Shown one piece after another: positions 54,028 through 62,771 of a stretch of 64,000 nucleotides of DNA (within the stretch, counting starts at the first letter, position 1; the number at the start of each line of letters is the position of its first letter). This DNA is from Chitinophagaceae bacterium (GTDB lineage Bacteria > Bacteroidota > Bacteroidia > Chitinophagales > Chitinophagaceae): NCBI GenBank assembly GCA_016710165.1, contig JADJLJ010000004.1:231226-295225 (forward strand). Reading direction: 5' to 3'. Under the pieces are notes generated by a model. The model worked only from the letters and a program-made list of their open reading frames with translations, made no database searches and was not told where the DNA came from. The translations under genes and the position numbers were made by a program.

Positions 54028-57000
54028 ATGAAATTAAGAATTTTTATTACAAAGCAATTGCTTTTTTCCCTGCTCTGTGGTCTTCCCCTGCATTGCCTAT
54101 TCCAATAATGATGAAAGGTACTATCCATTTAGAAAATACAGCCAGAAAGAAGGACTGAGTAGTTATAATATTAAAAAAGTCATAGAAGACCCTTATGGTT
54201 TCATTTGGATTGCAACTCAATCCGGATTAAACCGTTTTGATGGCAGGTCTTTCATAGTTTATGATAAATCTTCTCCAAATCCTGCCAGCCGGATCGTTGA
54301 AAATGATATAACAGACATCGTCATAGACAAGCAACGGAACCTTGCTTGGGTGTCTTCTGCAACCGGGGGGTTGAATGCAGTTGATCTTAGCACTTCAAAA
54401 GTTCAAATATCGGTCCCGTTAACAGGAAGGAATCTTATACTTACCAGCGATTGGATATTATCGATGCAACTTATTGGTGATGATATCTGGCTGGCAACAA
54501 ATAATGGCTTGTCAGTGTATAACATAAGGAAAAATATAACGACCCACCAATGCATCATTCCTTTTCGGAAAATGCAAATGGAAAATTTTGTCATAAACCC
54601 TTACTGAGGCTAAATGAAGAGTTAATGGTTGCATCCGTAGAAAATTTTGGATTGGTTTTATAGTATAGTTACAAAGGAAATAGTTTATAAATATAATCTT
54701 GATAAAACCGGGTATAATCCTGGTAGTATGTTCGATATTGTTCAGAACCCAAAGGGGGTGTTTTTATTTCCACAAAAAATGGGCTGGCAAAGATCATGTT
54801 GGACCCAAAAGCTGGCATGAATAAAATAGAATTGTATACGCATAGTGATTATCTTTTTTATCTGGCACCAAATGAGTTCCATAGGGTTTGATAAAAACGG
54901 TACTCTTTGGTTCAGTAATGATGCCGGGCTTTCATAGCGAACAAGGAGAACAGAAAGGTCATTACAGTAAAAAGTTCGAGACTTGCTGCCGAAATTGACA
55001 AAGAGAACAGGATTACCGACATCTTTTTTGACAATAGCGATAATGTTTGGCTTTCTTCAATGCAGGGAGTTATGGTTTCAGCTAATAAGATCAGCCCATT
55101 TATTTCATACTCTTCTTTTAATAATGGTACACTTAAAATTAATCATACTTATGGCATTAGTCCATTTTCAGATGGCAGCCCGGTATATATTTGCACGGAA
55201 AGGGGGCTATACCTATCAGATAGGGCCCTGAAAACTGCAAGCTGTTTTGACAAGGCAACTGCCTACTATTCATCATTTTTTCTTAATACTAAGGTTCCCT
55301 TCTTTTGCACCTCGGGTGGTTTAAAGATACTTAGCAACAACAAAATGGCCGATCCTAGTTTATTTTATCCCGAATTAAAAGGAATTGAAAAAGAAAGATT
55401 TGGCGCAGTAATTAATGTGGATGACTCCCTGATCTACCTGGCAAGCTATATTGACAAAGGTCTTTGGATATGGGATCATAAAAAAAGTTCAGTAACCTAT
55501 TTATTACCTCAGGACGCTTCAGATTCAAATGTGACAATGCAGATCAATTCCTTGTATGTAGATAAGGCCAAAAATGTATGGCTTACATGTAACCAGGCAA
55601 TATTTGTTTGTATGCAGGGGAAAGGTTTAAAAAGAATGACCATTCACAATAATAAAGACTATAAAAAACAGCTATTTTTGACATGTGTGAGATCAGGGAG
55701 GTTATATGGTAGCCAGTTATGGAGAAGGTTTATTGATACTGGACTCGGAATTTAATTTAAAAAAACAGCTAACTGTATTGAACGGCCTTTCTAATAATGG
55801 CGTTTACAATCTTTATCCTGTAAGCGATACAATGGTCATTGTAAGCAGTAATTCAGGCATATCCAGGATCAACACTGCCAATTATCAGGTAAACACTTAC
55901 ACTGAAGAAGATGGACTTGTGTCAAACAGTCTGGAGTTTAATTTCAATCCCGGGGCAACCCCTGGCCGTTTAAACTCGATATATGGTTTTACGATAGTAG
56001 AACCGCGCTACTTTTCAACTAGCCAAACTATTCCTAAAATATATATATCAGAAATAAAGATTGCAGCAGAGGACAATATCCGTGATATTAAAGATCTGGA
56101 TTTATTAAGTATCCATTTCGAATACTACTATTCAAACAACTGTATATTTTCGGTGTCAATTACAGCAACCACAGCGAACTGTTTATCAATACAGAATTAA
56201 AGAGTTACATAGCAAATGGATAGAACTAGGTAATAATAACTGTTCAATTGGTTGGTTTGAATCCCGGCAGGTATCACCTGCAGGTAAAAGCTACAAATGA
56301 AGACGGTGTATAGGTGAACCCAAAGAATTAATATTAACCTTCCTGCCCAAATGGTACCAAACATGGTGGTTTAAGATACTTGTGTTTTTTGCCACAGCGG
56401 GCATCGTCTATGCCTTTTACCAGTACCGCATTGCACAGATAAAAGCAGCACGAAATACCCAAAACATTGCTACTGATCTGCACGATGATTTAGGCAGCAC
56501 CCTCAATAGCGTAAAAGTATTACCAATCTTGCCATCAGTGGCGTGAAACAGGAAGAAACCTACAGCAAATAAAGAGAATCTGACCGAAGCCACCATGAGC
56601 TTGCGGGATATGATCTGGGTGCTGGATGATTCTCTGGATACTGTGGATGAACTGGTAACCCGACTTAAGCAGTTTGCCCTTCCCGTAGCCGCCGCCAGTA
56701 ATATGGAGGCAGTTATAAAGGCCGACAGCGAAGTAAACAGTATCAAGTTAACGAAGGAGGAAAAACGGAACCTCTTCCTGGTATGTAAAGAAGCCATTAA
56801 TAATAGCATAAAATACTCCGGGGCCACACAGATCAATGTGAATATTAAACCAGCTGGGAAAAAGATACAGGTAACCATCACCGACAACGGAAAAGGTTTT
56901 AATGTGGATGAGGTGAAGAAAGGGTATGGACTTAAGAATATGCAATACCGGGCAGGGCAGGTCAAGTATAAGGCTGTTACTAGTTCTGAGCAGGGTAAGG

Positions 57001-57029
57001 GAACCGTGGTTGATATTAAACCGGTTTAA
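54028..57029 (+). pseudogene. Two-component regulator propeller sensor histidine kinase, multiply frameshifted
   Basis: Starts at ATG 54028 with a signal peptide. Pieces in order: beta-propeller repeats (EGLSSYNIKKVIEDPYGFIW, ATQSGLNRFDG at 54140-54240; more at 55060-56160), a Y_Y_Y-like segment (YRIKELHSKW, near 56190), a membrane helix (WWFKILVFFATAGIVYAF, 56370), then HisKA_3 with the His in TDLHDDLGSTLNS (56475) and an intact HATPase part at 56595-57029 (EAINNSIKYSGA, ITDNGKGFN, GYGLKNMQYRA). At least ten frame changes are needed between pieces. It is either a decayed gene or an unpolished stretch. The full protein would be near 1000 aa. Confidence 0.78.
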
Positions 57030-57044
57030 TTGCATTTCTTCGGG

Positions 57045-57746
57045 ATATTGAATTACTGCGTTATTGTTTCATCTCTATTGTTTTATTCCGCCATCCGTAT
57101 TAGTTGGGTATTCTTTCCCAATTTCCTCCTGCAAGACTACCGTTATTTGACGTTCATCAATCAGGTGTTTTAACGGGTAGTAAATCAACTCTTTTTGAAA
57201 ACTTGTATCAATGCATAGTAAATATGCTTGAACAGATCATACAATTGGTAACCATGCTTTTCTGCTAAGCATGGTATGCGAACACATCGCAGATTTTGAA
57301 GCACTACCTAAATATGAGTCAACGGCTTGGTATCGGTGACACGATAACAAAATTTCAACCGATAATTTAAGAGCAAGCCCGTGCTTCCGGATACTTAAAA
57401 TCAATGTTTGGTGCGGTATTCTTACGGCAGCGATTTTGAAAACCGACCTGATCAAAATATTCAATCAGATAAAAGGAGCACTGGTAAGACCATTGGGTGG
57501 AGTAGCCTGTCGGAATATGCAAAGGTAAAACCCAATGGTATGACAGCCCGACTATTTTCCTTATCGGGGATTATACTTACTGGTTGCTTCATCAGTTTTG
57601 GCTCTAAGTTCTGGCACGATTTGCTGGATATACTGTTAGAGATAAAAAATGCTAAAAGGGCTTTAACGCAAACCAATATCAAGCAATTATCAGGCACAAC
57701 ATTGGAATTTGAAAAACTAAGTCCAAACGAAAGGACCAGGTTTTAA
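57045..57746 (+). pseudogene. Membrane-protein fragment upstream of, and probably once fused to, the trypsin-like gene
   Basis: Frames 57045-57400 give scattered pieces (FYSAIRISWVFFPNFLLQDY, LGIGDTITKFQPDNL, GILTAAILKTDL). The clean piece at 57408-57746 reads EYAKVKPNGMTARLFSLSGI, TGCFISFGSKFWHDLLDILL and EIKNAKRAL, a membrane anchor. It ends LSPNERTRF-stop. Deleting one T at 57741-57744 runs straight into KSAIQTFSNYWEAS of the protease frame. The N-terminal function is unknown. Confidence 0.5.
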
Positions 57747-57855
57747 AAGTGCTATCCAGACATTTTCAAACTACTGGGAAGCCTCTATCAGCAATTATAA
57801 ACGAGTAGATGCAGGCAAAAAGATCACCAATAATCAACCAACGGAAAATAACTGC

Positions 57856-58680
57856 GTGAGATTCTATGTAGAGGATAAGGAATACAAAGGAAAAGTGACA
57901 AACCCGGTTCCTGAATATATCTACCTCGGAGGATTTAAAATACCAACCGATGTTATTGTAGATACAGGAGAAATGATACTGCATAACTGGAAAAACCCCG
58001 GCGATGGCAGCGCTTGTTATCTCCGGGAAAAGTGTTTCAAGAAAGAGAGCAAGGCTACCGGAACCATTTCGTTGAAAGTTAAAAAAAACATTGATGGAGT
58101 TGAAAGGTTCTTTGCCCTAAGTTGTTACCATGTGCTTTTCGACAATGAATTTTCAAATAGGAAAAATGAAATTCGAAATGCGGGGGAAGCCAGTATGCCC
58201 CGTACAATAAAAACACCCGGGGATGATATAACAGCTGCCGGTACACAAGTAGGCACAGTAGGGTGGGGAAAGATTGATGAGTATGTTGATGCAGGAGTTG
58301 CCTTGCTTGATGACCCTGATTCTTTGGAAGAAGAAATTGATTTCCTTGGAAAGCCCGTTGCAAAATATGCGGTGATTGCCAACGACGAAAATGCTCTTTC
58401 CGTAAGTTTCTGCGGAGCAAAATCGGGCCTGGTAAAAAATAAATTAATAAAGGGTTGTCACGCAATAAAACCTGTAAATACGCCCGCGGGAAGAATAGTG
58501 TTTAGTGACCTAATTCAGATTGAGCGATGCTCAGATTTTGGTGATTCCGGCGCCCCGGTCATTGATCAGAATAACCGGTTAATTGGAATTATTGAAGGGG
58601 GTGATAATTACTATACATACATAATCCCCATACAAAACATAATAAACCGAATCAAAATTACCCCTATACTAAATCAATAA
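57856..58680 (+). CDS. Trypsin-like serine protease-fold protein
   Basis: The 274 aa contain a chymotrypsin-like triad: H92 in LSCYHVLF, D145 in YVDAGVALLDD and S231 in GDSGAPVID. No signal peptide is present. Coding clearly extends upstream of the GTG at 57856 (…SIQ/FSNYWEASISNYKRVDAG...) to about 57745, and then by a one-base shift into the membrane frame at 57408-57746. So the natural product was probably a membrane-anchored protease. It is followed 2 bases later by a small gene, which suggests an operon with 58683 and 59133. The substrate is unknown. Confidence 0.75.
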   Translation: MRFYVEDKEYKGKVTNPVPEYIYLGGFKIPTDVIVDTGEMILHNWKNPGDGSACYLREKCFKKESKATGTISLKVKKNIDGVERFFALSCYHVLFDNEFSNRKNEIRNAGEASMPRTIKTPGDDITAAGTQVGTVGWGKIDEYVDAGVALLDDPDSLEEEIDFLGKPVAKYAVIANDENALSVSFCGAKSGLVKNKLIKGCHAIKPVNTPAGRIVFSDLIQIERCSDFGDSGAPVIDQNNRLIGIIEGGDNYYTYIIPIQNIINRIKITPILNQ

Positions 58681-58682
58681 AT

Positions 58683-59093
58683 ATGAAACGAAAGATCATA
58701 AAGCCAATATTGGCGGATATTTTGAATGGCAAGAAGATAAAACCCTTTCTTGGGCCTTTAAAATTTGAAAAAAAAGAAGGCAATGTTCTTCTTGTTGAGA
58801 TCGGGGATAAAAAAACAGCAGATAAAATAGGCGAGCCAGTAATAATCAATCCGCAAACTTTCGATACAATCAAAGGGGTGCTGGATAAGGCAAAAGCGAT
58901 CATTACATTCAATATTGATACTTACTATTCCATTGAGGATGACGATACGTTGCATATCAGTATGAAGATCAATAAGAAGGCTTCCCAGTTAATAGCAAGG
59001 CTGTGGAAGAAAAAGATGGCCAAACCAGAAGTTGAGCAAAACGGACCTGCAGAAAGCAGTATTAATTATCTTCAACTGGCTGAAAAAACTTAA
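58683..59093 (+). CDS. Small soluble protein of unknown function
   Basis: The 136-aa product starts 2 bases after the protease-like gene and shows no signal or membrane segment. It has a mixed alpha/beta pattern (GNVLLVEIGDKKTADKIGE, FNIDTYYSIEDDDTLHISMK) and a basic helix KKASQLIARLWKKKM near the end. The tight spacing points to co-translation with the protease and a partner or regulator role. No family is recognised. Confidence 0.6.
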   Translation: MKRKIIKPILADILNGKKIKPFLGPLKFEKKEGNVLLVEIGDKKTADKIGEPVIINPQTFDTIKGVLDKAKAIITFNIDTYYSIEDDDTLHISMKINKKASQLIARLWKKKMAKPEVEQNGPAESSINYLQLAEKT

Positions 59094-59132
59094 ATTGAGT
59101 TTAGGATTGGCAGACCTTTATCAAAACCCGAA

Positions 59133-59885
59133 TTGTGCTGCGGAGATATTGATAATCCCTGCGATAGATCAGACTCATTGATATACAATAGAAATAAAAT
59201 AATTTACTACGCAAATAGCAATGTTACAGTTTACTATAATCATAGAGGAGAAAGGAAGATAATCGATTACGAAGATATTATTGTAAGGGCCGGCCGGCCA
59301 TTATCTTTCGAAATAAGGAATATAAACCCAGATGCTTTTAAAGTGGAAATATCTGATGCAGCCATCGCCTATGAGATTCATATAGATTCATTGCTGTATT
59401 TTTTACCTGGAGTAAGTGCAGACGGAATGGCTTTTCATGCTGCCGGTAAAGAACCAAAGTATGGAAAAAAAGACACTACCCGTGCCGTGCTACTAGTGGC
59501 ATACCTTAACCTGAAAGAATTTTTCATGCACCTGCAAAACGGCTGTATATATGGGTTTAATGCCAATGTAAAAAGAAAAATGGAGGCCAAAAAACGGGTT
59601 GATTCATTTTTGTTGAAGCACCTCTATAGTGCCGGCAATACTGGCCTGGCTCAAACGTTGATCAGTCATCTGGATACGGCAGGTTCAAAAGAAGACAAAG
59701 AATTGTGTGAGAACCTGCTGAAATTATATAACAATCTACCTGCCTCTCATTACAGAATGATCACGCAGATCCCCGCCGTACTTAAAGACAAGGATAAGAT
59801 TCAGTTTAAATTCAATATAGAGGCAAGAGAGAATACGCCATATATGTCGTTGGTTAAACAAAAACAATTGATGCATACATTGTGA
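59133..59885 (+). CDS. Exported protein of unknown function, N-terminal part of a frameshifted gene
   Basis: This frame (TTG 59133, 250 aa) carries the N-terminal part: DYEDIIVRAGRPLSFEIRNI, NPDAFKVEISD and a helical region with two Leu-rich segments near 130-210. The true start is unclear, because an upstream frame offers KKLKLSLGLADLYQNPNC, which could be a signal sequence. The frame stops at 59883-59885 within CATTGTGAAAA. The next frame begins at the overlapping GTG and reads KNFRIDVSSGLYYAFN, so 59882-60544 is its continuation. A one-base error or mutation at 59880-59882 explains the break. Confidence 0.55.
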   Translation: MCCGDIDNPCDRSDSLIYNRNKIIYYANSNVTVYYNHRGERKIIDYEDIIVRAGRPLSFEIRNINPDAFKVEISDAAIAYEIHIDSLLYFLPGVSADGMAFHAAGKEPKYGKKDTTRAVLLVAYLNLKEFFMHLQNGCIYGFNANVKRKMEAKKRVDSFLLKHLYSAGNTGLAQTLISHLDTAGSKEDKELCENLLKLYNNLPASHYRMITQIPAVLKDKDKIQFKFNIEARENTPYMSLVKQKQLMHTL

Positions 59886-60544
59886 AAAATTTCCGGATTG
59901 ACGTAAGCAGCGGTTTGTATTATGCATTTAACCTGCAAAATAATAAGTATGTTGTAAGGGCCGACAGTATCGTGGGCAAAAATGCAGCCAATACAGCAGA
60001 CAGTACCTTAAAAACCGGAAACAGCATCTTTAGGGAAGACTTGGGGAACGGGGACTTTGGCTTTGCAAGTTTCATTCATTTTTACAGACGCCATTCTCCA
60101 TCGTTTAGTTGGGGAGGACATATAGGCGCTGGTGTAAGTCTTAACGACAGGGTAAGGCCAAGATACTTTGGCGGTATAAGTTTTATTTTTGGCAGAGATA
60201 ATGCCAGGTTTGTTGTGAATGCAGGCATTGTTGGCGGAAATGTAGATAGAATAAGTGATCAATACCAAAAGAATGCAGACGGAACATTTAAGTGGATACC
60301 TACAACTGAAACATCGGTTGTTACAAAAACCAAGTTTGCAGTTCAGCCATTCGTAAGTGTAAAAGTTATAACCTGCCTTTCCGGTCTAAAGCAAAAGTCA
60401 ACCTCAACAGTGGCTCCTCCGAGAAGAAAAAAAACAGATCCTAAAAGGAAAGAGGAGAAAAAGGATACTAAGTCAAAAGAAAATACGGAGATGGAACAAC
60501 AATCATCTAGGCCAAAAAGAAGTTACCGGGAAGACCTTTTATAA
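59882..60544 (+). CDS. C-terminal part of the same gene; outer-membrane-barrel-like
   Basis: The 220 aa alternate hydrophobic and polar residues with aromatic belts (IDVSSGLYYAFNL, FSWGGHIGAGVSLNDR, YFGGISFIFGRD, FVVNAGIVGGNVD), typical of a beta-barrel. The segment at 60367-60424 is odd: the present frame reads KVITCLSGLKQKSTSTVAPP, while the next frame reads SYNLPFRSKAKVNLNSGSSE, which ends a barrel properly. So two compensating indels are likely. The Lys/Glu-rich tail (KKTDPKRKEEKKD) is unusual for an outer-membrane protein end. Confidence 0.55.
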   Translation: MKNFRIDVSSGLYYAFNLQNNKYVVRADSIVGKNAANTADSTLKTGNSIFREDLGNGDFGFASFIHFYRRHSPSFSWGGHIGAGVSLNDRVRPRYFGGISFIFGRDNARFVVNAGIVGGNVDRISDQYQKNADGTFKWIPTTETSVVTKTKFAVQPFVSVKVITCLSGLKQKSTSTVAPPRRKKTDPKRKEEKKDTKSKENTEMEQQSSRPKRSYREDLL

Positions 60545-60847
60545 AAACTAGGGAGTTTATTTTTTGAGAGATGATATGCTTTCAAATGCATTAAAGAAAG
60601 CGTTAAAAACGCTTAGCATCTGACTATTCCGCTGCGTATCCTGCCATTCTTTGATGAAAGCGGCTGCATGGTTTTTATTTCATTCTAGCTTAGGGCATTG
60701 CAGTAGTTATATTGAATCAACAAATTAATTAAATAATCAATAAAGAGTTCAGTTCCGTTCAAAAACTTGCGGCATCTGGGTATTGTAAAGCATGAATAAC
60801 AATAATATTTTTAAGCAGCATTTGTTAACCTTAAAACCTGATTAAGC
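60545..60847. other. Intergenic region of 303 bases
   Basis: No gene is seen. A 7-bp perfect stem, AAGCGTT with AACGCTT and a 3-base loop, lies at 60598-60614; it has no T tract on the plus strand. The stretch before 60848 is AT-rich and must hold the promoter of the next gene, though no exact TAnnTTTG is found. Confidence 0.4.
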
Positions 60848-61599
60848 ATGAAAAAGATCACTCTATTGCTTTTTGTGTCCCTTTGCACGACCGCTTTACT
60901 GGCACAAAAGGAAAAAAAGGAACCCTCCCCTGCAAAAAACATGGTGAAGCTGAACCTGACGGCGCTGGCATTCAAAAACATCAGCCTGCAGTACGAACGG
61001 GCTGTGGCAAAGAAGGTTACGGTGGCCGGAACCTTCCGGTATATGCCTACGGGGAGCATCCCTTTTAAAAGTACATTCATCACGATCGCCGATGACCCGG
61101 ATACAGAACGCCAACTGAATAACCTGAAAGTGGGCAATATCGCCTTTATGCCTGAAGTACGGTTTTACTTCAGCAAAAAGCGCTTACCGGGATTTTACGG
61201 GCCTGTTTGGAAGCACGGCGAGGTATAGGCGCCGAAGTTCCTTTTGAATACGATGATGCCGGCATTCCAAAACCATTCCCATGAGCGGGAACATTACCAC
61301 GATCACCGGCGGACTGTGATGATCGGGTCACAGTTCGAAGCTCGGCGGCCCGGTTTATTTAGACTGGTGGATACTGGGACCTGGTATGGTACTTCCAGCG
61401 GTAACCTGAGCGGGAAAAATCAATGAGCCCATCAGAACAACAGTCTTTGCGGGATGAACTGACCGATGTGGATATTCCCATGACCAAATTCACCTATACC
61501 GTGGATGCAAACAGGCTGCCATGGATATTAAAGGCCGCGTGGGCGGGCATCCGAGCTGGTATAAATATCGGGTTCGGTTCTGATCAGGCAGATATATAA
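60848..61599 (+). pseudogene. DUF3575-like outer-membrane protein, frameshifted
   Basis: The first 126 codons are intact: signal peptide MKKITLLLFVSLCTTALLAQ, then VKLNLTALAFKNISLQYERA and MPEVRFYFSKKRLPGFYG. After the stop at 61228 the frames continue as AEVPFEYDDAGIPK, MSGNITTITGG, MIGSQFKLGGPVYLDWW, LGPGYGTSSGNLSG, then DVDIPMTKFTYTVDAN and AGIRAGINIGF, a normal barrel end. At least four single-base shifts are needed. A strong terminator follows at 61608. Confidence 0.72.
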
Positions 61600-61607
61600 T
61601 TTATTGA

Positions 61608-61640
61608 TGACAGCTTTTAGAAAGCTGTCATTTCTTCTGT
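61608..61640 (+). terminator. Strong hairpin terminator
   Basis: A perfect 10-bp stem, TGACAGCTTT with AAAGCTGTCA and a 3-base loop, is followed on the plus strand by TTTCTTCTGTTCT. It closes the DUF3575-like gene and may also serve the convergent gene on the minus strand. Confidence 0.75.
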
Positions 61641-62302
61641 TCTCCTCATCCTTCAGGAACAAAAATTCTGCCTTGGTTATCAGGAGATGCCGAAAGATAT
61701 CAGTGCCAGCGATTCGAACCAGAAAACAAGCCGGTACCTGAGTACTTAACTCATCCAGCCAGATCATGCATACAGCAATGGCTGCAATGCAGGCGATCAT
61801 GATGATGCCGCAAACCCGGGTAAACGATATTTGCGTTCCTCTTTTTTGCCGGGTAAGCTTTTTTGGCGGGGGTCTGTTTTCCGGAAGAGGTAAAGAGAGA
61901 AAAGCTGAAGACCGAAAAAAGCAGTACAGCAAAAACAAAGTGCATGCTGTGTACCACCCGGTTGCAACTGGTGGTGGGGAACAGGAGCCACTCCAGGGGC
62001 AAAAGACAGCCCAGGTTTGCGGTTATGCTGTCGGTCCTGTCATAGCCTTTGTAGGTCATTAAAAAGAAACCGAGTACGAACAGTACGCCCACCAGTATAT
62101 CACCGGCTGTTCCGTTATCATAATAATCGCTTACCGAGAATTCAATGTTCAGCGTGCGGTTCGCAATTAGGTTTCCAATGATGAGCAGCAGGGGCAATAA
62201 AACCCCCGTGGCGCCTATTAGTATACGCAGGGCATAGTAGGAAATGATCTGGTCGTTTTTTTCAGGTGTTTTCACACCGGATATCATCAGGTCGTTTTGC
62301 AT
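61640..62302 (-). pseudogene. Polytopic membrane protein of unknown function, frameshifted near the C-terminus
   Basis: The intact part (to 61751) has about four membrane helices: SYYALRILIGATGVLLPLLL, DYYDNGTAGDILVGVLFVLG, LLPLEWLLFPTTS and MHFVFAVLLFSVFSFSLF. A family of small Bacteroidota integral membrane proteins has this look. After residue 150 the frame degenerates, while the neighbouring frame gives CGIIMIACIAAIAVCMIWLD, and a third gives YRLVFWFESLALISFGIS followed by ITKAEFLFLKDEE. So three frames make one C-terminal half. Confidence 0.65.
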
Positions 62303-62517
62303 ATGATGTTTTTTGGGGTTGGGGATAAAGCTGTGGTACTAAAAATAAACATTATTCACAGAACCGGCATACCGTCTTTTCACTCCCCGTAATCTCCGTT
62401 AATATACCCTTGATAGGCTTTTGTGTCCGTTGCATATTTGTATGGTGATCGGGGATGGTACCCAAAAGGGGTATTGATAGGGGCAGACACTTAATTTATT
62501 TTTAATTCATAAAGCAA

Positions 62518-62724
62518 ATGGGAAGATCAGCAAAGCAACTCACCAAACGGGAACTGGAAGTACTGGCCGGATTGGCTAAAGGCTATTTGTACAAAGAGAT
62601 CTCTCATCACCTGTCTATATCCCTCGATACGGTAAAGAAACACTGTAAGAACATTTACCAAAAACTGAACGTGCGTAACCGGACCGAAGCCGCCAATTAT
62701 TTCAATTCCAGGAAAGCAGCGTAA
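62518..62724 (+). CDS. Stand-alone LuxR-type helix-turn-helix protein
   Basis: The 68-aa product is just the DNA-binding domain: LTKRELEVLAGLAKGYLYKE then ISLDTVKKHCKNIYQKLNV. There is no receiver or other sensing domain and the start at ATG 62518 looks natural (MGRSAKQLTKRE). Single-domain LuxR proteins of this size occur, often as regulators without phosphorylation. It lies just upstream of a LamG/T9SS secreted protein gene. Confidence 0.82.
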   Translation: MGRSAKQLTKRELEVLAGLAKGYLYKEISHHLSISLDTVKKHCKNIYQKLNVRNRTEAANYFNSRKAA

Positions 62725-62771
62725 TCCCCTTATTGCAGAAACTGTTTCATTAAACACCAAAACTTATAAGC

